Shown: positions 6,006 through 7,652 of the stretch, piece after piece
Position numbering within the stretch: the stretch's first letter is position 1
Layout: the number at the start of each line of letters is the position of its first letter
From: Acetobacteraceae bacterium
GTDB taxonomy: Bacteria; Pseudomonadota; Alphaproteobacteria; Acetobacterales; Acetobacteraceae
Assembly (NCBI GenBank): GCA_027306955.1
Contig: DAHUXX010000229.1
Span: 1-7,652 of the forward strand
Reading direction: 5' to 3'
Length of the DNA stretch: 7,652 bases
Notes under the pieces: generated by a model
Seen by the model: only the letters and a program-made list of their open reading frames with translations
Database searches by the model: none
Told to the model about the DNA's origin: nothing
Program-made: the position numbers and the translations under genes

Positions 6006-7196
6006 TCACGAGATGCTGAGCAGCGTGGACTTTCCGTTCTTCACGAGGTCGAAACGGAATTTGCAGCCCAGGATGTCGCCGATCGCGTCGAACTTGCAGG
6101 GCCCGGAGGCACCCGAATAGTTGATCGCATGCCCGGCGGCGATCGCCTTCAGCCCCGCGACGGCATCCGTCACCGGCACGCCCTTCTCGTCGCCCACGGC
6201 GCGGACATTGTCGTGGATCGCCTGGCTGGTCGCGGCCTTGCCCTGCGCCATCGCCAGCGCGGCGAGCGAGACGTGGTCGTAGACCTGGCAGGAATACGGG
6301 TCGGGCTCGACGCCCAGGATCTCCTTCACCCGCTTGTAGCCGGGGCTGCCGGGATCGGGCGAGGGGGCATAGCTGAGCAGCCCGTCCGTCACCGGCTTGG
6401 GCAGGCTCGCGATCACCTTCGGCGTCGCGGCATAGCCCGGCGTGAAGCGCGGGCCGCTGAACCCGGCCTGGTAGATGTTGCGCAGCAGGATCCCGAGGTC
6501 GGGCGCGTAGGCATTGAGGAAGATGAGGTCGGGCTTCGCCGCGACCGCCTTCTCGACCTCGGTGCGGAAGCTCGTCTTGCTCGCGTCGTAGATGATGTCG
6601 CCGAGCGCCTTGCCGCCCTTCTTCGCGAACTCCGCCGTCATCTGCGTGTAGACATCGTGGGCGAAGGGCGTCTGCGCGGAGAGCGAGAAGAAGCTTTTGG
6701 CCCCGCGCGCGGCAATGAAGTCGGCGACGCGCAGCGCCTGCAGGTGGGAGTTGGGCTGGGTGCGGATGATGTAGCCGTGGTGCGGCAGCTTGGTGATGCT
6801 GTCGGCGCCGGACACGGTGAACAGCATCGTCTTGCTCTGCCAGCAGACCGGAGCGACCGCCGTCGTCACCGCCGAGGCCCAGGTGCCGCAGATCGCCACC
6901 ACGTGGTTGATGTCGATCAGCTTGTGCGCGGCCTTCACGCCGGAATCCGGGTTGGTCTCGTCGTCTTCCGTGAACAGGCCGAGCGGCCGTCCGAGCACGC
7001 CGCCCCCGGCGTTGATCTCGTCGGTCACTGCCTTCGCGACCTTCGCCATGCTCGGCCCGTAGGCACCGCCGGCACCGGTCAGCGGCAGCAGCGTGCCGAT
7101 GGGGATGGGTTCGGCCGCGCGCGCGAGGCTCGGGGCGACGGCGGGAAGGGCGAGGCCGCCGAGCAGCGCGGCACGCCGTGTGAGGCCGTGTTTCAT
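6006..7196 (-). CDS. livK: ABC transporter substrate-binding protein (LivK-like, Peripla_BP_6 type), Tat-like signal
   Basis: A 396-aa exported ligand-binding protein for the neighbouring HAAT permeases. The N terminus has TRRAALLGGLALP (6-18) followed by a hydrophobic stretch and ARAAEP, fitting a twin-arginine (Tat) signal cleaved near residue 27-28. The mature protein opens with IPIGTLLPLTG (31-41), the usual first strand of type I periplasmic binding proteins, followed by AYGPSM (45-50), INAGGGVLGRPL (61-72), EDDETNPDSG (77-86) and AHKLID (90-95). The mature protein has several cysteines. ATG 7196 has GGGAG spaced 8 nt. It lies 36 bp after livF and 47 bp before livH. Lack of a close match to the E. 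coli leucine-binding protein, plus the M24 gene in the operon, suggests a ligand other than leucine; that is inference. Confidence 0.92.
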   Translation of the reverse strand: MKHGLTRRAALLGGLALPAVAPSLARAAEPIPIGTLLPLTGAGGAYGPSMAKVAKAVTDEINAGGGVLGRPLGLFTEDDETNPDSGVKAAHKLIDINHVVAICGTWASAVTTAVAPVCWQSKTMLFTVSGADSITKLPHHGYIIRTQPNSHLQALRVADFIAARGAKSFFSLSAQTPFAHDVYTQMTAEFAKKGGKALGDIIYDASKTSFRTEVEKAVAAKPDLIFLNAYAPDLGILLRNIYQAGFSGPRFTPGYAATPKVIASLPKPVTDGLLSYAPSPDPGSPGYKRVKEILGVEPDPYSCQVYDHVSLAALAMAQGKAATSQAIHDNVRAVGDEKGVPVTDAVAGLKAIAAGHAINYSGASGPCKFDAIGDILGCKFRFDLVKNGKSTLLSIS

Positions 7197-7232
7197 GGTG
7201 CGGGCTCCCTGTTTTGTTGCGACTATAGACGT

Positions 7233-7652
7233 TCAACCGCCGAGGAAAAGCCGCCTTATGTCGGGATCGGCGGCCATGGCGGCGGCGGGGCCGGCATGGG
7301 CGACGCGCCCGTCCACCAGCACCACGCCGCGGTCGGCGATGGCGAGCGCCGCCTGCGCGTTCTGTTCCACCAGCAGCACCGGCGTGCCCTCGGCGCGGAT
7401 CCCGGTGATGGTCTCGAACAGGGTCGCGGCGGCGACCGGCGAAAGCCCGGCGGAGGGCTCGTCGAGCAGCAGCACGCGCGGCTCGGCCATCAGCGCGATC
7501 GCCATGGCCAGCACCTGGCGCTGCCCGCCGGAGAGCGTGCGCGCCGCCGCCCGCCGTTTCTCCGCGAGCACCGGGAAGCGCGCGAACATCGCCGCGATCC
7601 GCTCCGCCTCGTGCGCGCGGGCGAGGTTGGCGCCGATCTCGAGATTTTCCCA
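7233..7652 (-). CDS. livF: HAAT-type ABC transporter ATPase (LivF family), C-terminal part (runs off right edge)
   Basis: The 139 visible residues are the second half of a cytoplasmic ABC ATPase that powers import through LivH/LivM. They show WENLEIGANL at the edge (1-10), corresponding to the family's V-EENL-GA segment, RFPVLAEKRR (25-34), the ABC signature LSGGQRQVLA (40-49), Walker B LLLDEPSAGLSP (61-72) and the LivF-type LLVEQNAQAALAIADRGVVL (93-112), where LivG would instead have EHDM. The Walker A and Q-loop regions lie outside the window. The frame is open to the window end; the internal ATG at 7589 is not the start. The gene is first in the visible operon, 36 bp before livK; livG is probably further upstream, since no second ATPase is seen here. 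Confidence 0.93.
   Translation of the reverse strand, partial: WENLEIGANLARAHEAERIAAMFARFPVLAEKRRAAARTLSGGQRQVLAMAIALMAEPRVLLLDEPSAGLSPVAAATLFETITGIRAEGTPVLLVEQNAQAALAIADRGVVLVDGRVAHAGPAAAMAADPDIRRLFLGG

Noticed and set aside
7197..7232. TATAGT as a -10 box for a livK promoter
   Set aside because: A -10-like hexamer occurs in the livF-livK gap, but no matching -35 is seen 16-18 bases upstream and the gap is only 36 bp.

Overview
The window is a GC-rich bacterial segment (roughly 70% by eye) in which every supportable gene lies on the minus strand, so transcription runs from high to low coordinates. Codon bias, tight stop/start overlaps, the livFKHM-type transporter and the Tat-like signal peptide suggest a proteobacterium. 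An alphaproteobacterium of the Acetobacteraceae/Rhodospirillales kind, or a Burkholderiales member, would fit. That placement is inference; no rRNA or other phylogenetic marker is present.

Region A (7652 down to 2464) is a branched-chain-amino-acid-type (HAAT) ABC transporter operon with two cargo genes. In transcription order it holds the 3' part of livF (ATPase, running off the right edge), a Tat-like exported substrate-binding protein (livK type), permeases livH and livM, a small stand-alone GAF-domain protein, and an M24 (prolidase/creatinase fold) hydrolase. livH/livM and livM/GAF overlap (TGATG and ATGA), and the GAF and M24 genes are 11 bp apart, so these four are very probably co-translated. 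The layout suggests import of a small amino-acid-like or amide compound that the M24 enzyme acts on. The M24 protein has conservative changes at three of the five usual metal-ligand positions, so it may not be an ordinary aminopeptidase P.

A 114-bp gap (2350-2463) with a 12-bp perfect palindrome and a GC-rich hairpin separates the two regions. It is the most likely place for a promoter/operator of the second one.

Region B (2349 down to 1) is a sugar-acid-like cassette: an MFS transporter of the anion:cation symporter (ACS) family, an RraA/HMG-aldolase-fold protein, and the 5' part of a 2-dehydro-3-deoxygalactonokinase (dgoK), which runs off the left edge. The presumed logic is uptake of an aldonate-like acid, processing to a 2-keto-3-deoxy acid, and phosphorylation by DgoK. 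The transporter has Gln at the position of the proton-coupling Glu of DgoT, and the RraA-like protein has Thr at the family's conserved substrate-binding Arg.

I see no mobile element, CRISPR array, tRNA, rRNA, phage feature or frameshifted gene. Long open frames on the plus strand are antisense shadows of the GC-rich genes. No wholly new system is evident. The best leads are the active-site changes in three otherwise well-conserved families, the GAF-M24 pair inside a liv operon, and a 17-bp tandem repeat at the livH start.
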